Origin: Litchfieldella qijiaojingensis
Lineage (GTDB): Bacteria; Pseudomonadota; Gammaproteobacteria; Pseudomonadales; Halomonadaceae
Length of the DNA: 64,000 nucleotides
Direction: 5' to 3'
Assembly (NCBI RefSeq): GCF_014651875.1
Contig: NZ_BMXS01000004.1
Coordinates: 62,001-126,000, forward strand
Under the pieces are notes generated by a model, which made no database searches, was not told where the DNA came from, and saw only the letters and a list, made by a program, of their open reading frames with translations. The position numbers and the translations under genes are program-made. Of the stretch, positions 63,567 to 64,000 are shown piece by piece. How positions within the stretch are numbered: the first letter of the stretch is position 1; the number at the start of each line of letters is the position of its first letter.

Positions 63567-64000
63567 ATGGGCACGTCCGATACCGGTATCCGAGGCAAGG
63601 TGCTTGCCGTCTGCAGTCTGCTATGCCTGGTATTGGGGGTGGTGCTGGCTTGGCAATCCTGGGCACAGGAGGATACGCAGAAGGCCGAGCGGCGCAGCGC
63701 CTTGGTGATGACGATCGACGGCGCCATCGGCCCCGCCATCAGCGATTACTTCACGCGCGGGCTCCGCGAAGCCGAGAAACGCAATGCCGAGATCGTCATC
63801 GTAGAGATGAATACGCCGGGTGGACTGGATGCCTCCATGCGCGACATGATCAGTGCCATGCTGGGGTCACCGGTTCCTGTGGCTATCTACGTTTCCCCCA
63901 GCGGCTCGCGAGCGGCTAGTGCTGGCACTTACCTCATGTACGGCAGTCATGTCGCCGCGATGGCGCCTGCCACGCATCTTGGTTCGGCGACGCCGGTACA
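63567..64000 (+). CDS. NfeD-type ClpP-class membrane serine protease (3' end missing)
   Basis: The first 144 codons of a gene running off the window. A signal or anchor segment (VLAVCSLLCLVLGVVLAW) is followed by VMTIDGAIGPAISDYFTRGL, EMNTPGGLDASMRDMI and SPSGSRAASAGTYLMYGSH, with the catalytic Ser in RAASAGTY, as in NfeD1b/SppA-like proteases. A stomatin-like gene usually follows in this family. AGGGAG precedes the ATG. Confidence 0.85.
   Translation, partial: MGTSDTGIRGKVLAVCSLLCLVLGVVLAWQSWAQEDTQKAERRSALVMTIDGAIGPAISDYFTRGLREAEKRNAEIVIVEMNTPGGLDASMRDMISAMLGSPVPVAIYVSPSGSRAASAGTYLMYGSHVAAMAPATHLGSATPV

Overview
The window looks like a chromosomal segment from a halophilic gammaproteobacterium of the Halomonas group. 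This rests on family recognition (ectoine and hydroxyectoine degradation genes of the doe/eut type, a DcaP-like porin, REP-like GTGGGAGCGC palindromes), not on a database search. No rRNA, tRNA, CRISPR array, integrase or transposase was found.

Layout. (1) 1-14.2 kb, + strand: ectoine catabolism. The 3' part of doeB, then doeX, is followed by a four-gene insert (carbon-nitrogen hydrolase, lone ATP-grasp ligase, C45 acyltransferase/hydrolase, very long Orn/Lys/Arg-type decarboxylase), then doeC, doeD, eutB, eutC and a haloacid-dehalogenase-like gene. (2) 14.2-20.5 kb: DUF3047 protein, DoxX-like protein, sodium:solute symporter coupled to a phosphoesterase, DcaP-like porin, methyltransferase. 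(3) 20.6-39.6 kb: a large copper island. The minus arm carries cueR-copA, a run of thiol-redox, membrane and lipoprotein-processing genes, and a second operon of Met-rich protein, SCO, DUF411, TlpA, CcdA, beta-propeller, cytochrome c and CtaG. The plus arm carries CcdA, a second copper-type ATPase and a multicopper oxidase. Four promoters with the 19-bp spacer and dyad typical of CueR/MerR activation tie it together. (4) 39.7-43 kb: a mercury operon merTPFA with divergent merR, next to the truncated end of a methyltransferase gene. (5) 43.3-44.7 kb: a TetR regulator and an AhpD-like protein sharing a palindromic operator. (6) 44.8-55.1 kb, all minus strand: two consecutive transcription units, each preceded by a mer-like operator (CCGTA-N6-TACGG inside a 19-bp spacer). 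The first is merR2, ccdA, an unrecognised periplasmic protein, a P-type ATPase with a YPC instead of CPC membrane motif, a flippase-like protein, an MFS transporter and a gamma-glutamylcyclotransferase-like protein. The second is a MerP-like protein, an outer-membrane protein and an NHL-propeller lipoprotein. (7) 55.2-64 kb: DUF3179 protein, 4-TM protein, ECF sigma factor with zinc-finger partner, AT-rich orphan gene, paired glycosyltransferases, YiiX-like hydrolase, two tandem secreted NPCA-repeat proteins (one fused to cytochrome c), and the start of an NfeD-type protease.

How it works together. Region 1 would take ectoine and hydroxyectoine to aspartate. Regions 3-6 form a contiguous metal-defence block with three MerR-family regulators: copper export, periplasmic copper oxidation and thiol-redox repair on one side, mercury reduction and a mercury-like accessory regulon on the other. 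The best candidate for an undescribed system is the merR2 regulon of region 6. The NPCA-repeat proteins and the enzymes embedded in the ectoine locus come next. All functional statements are from sequence reading; no searches were run.
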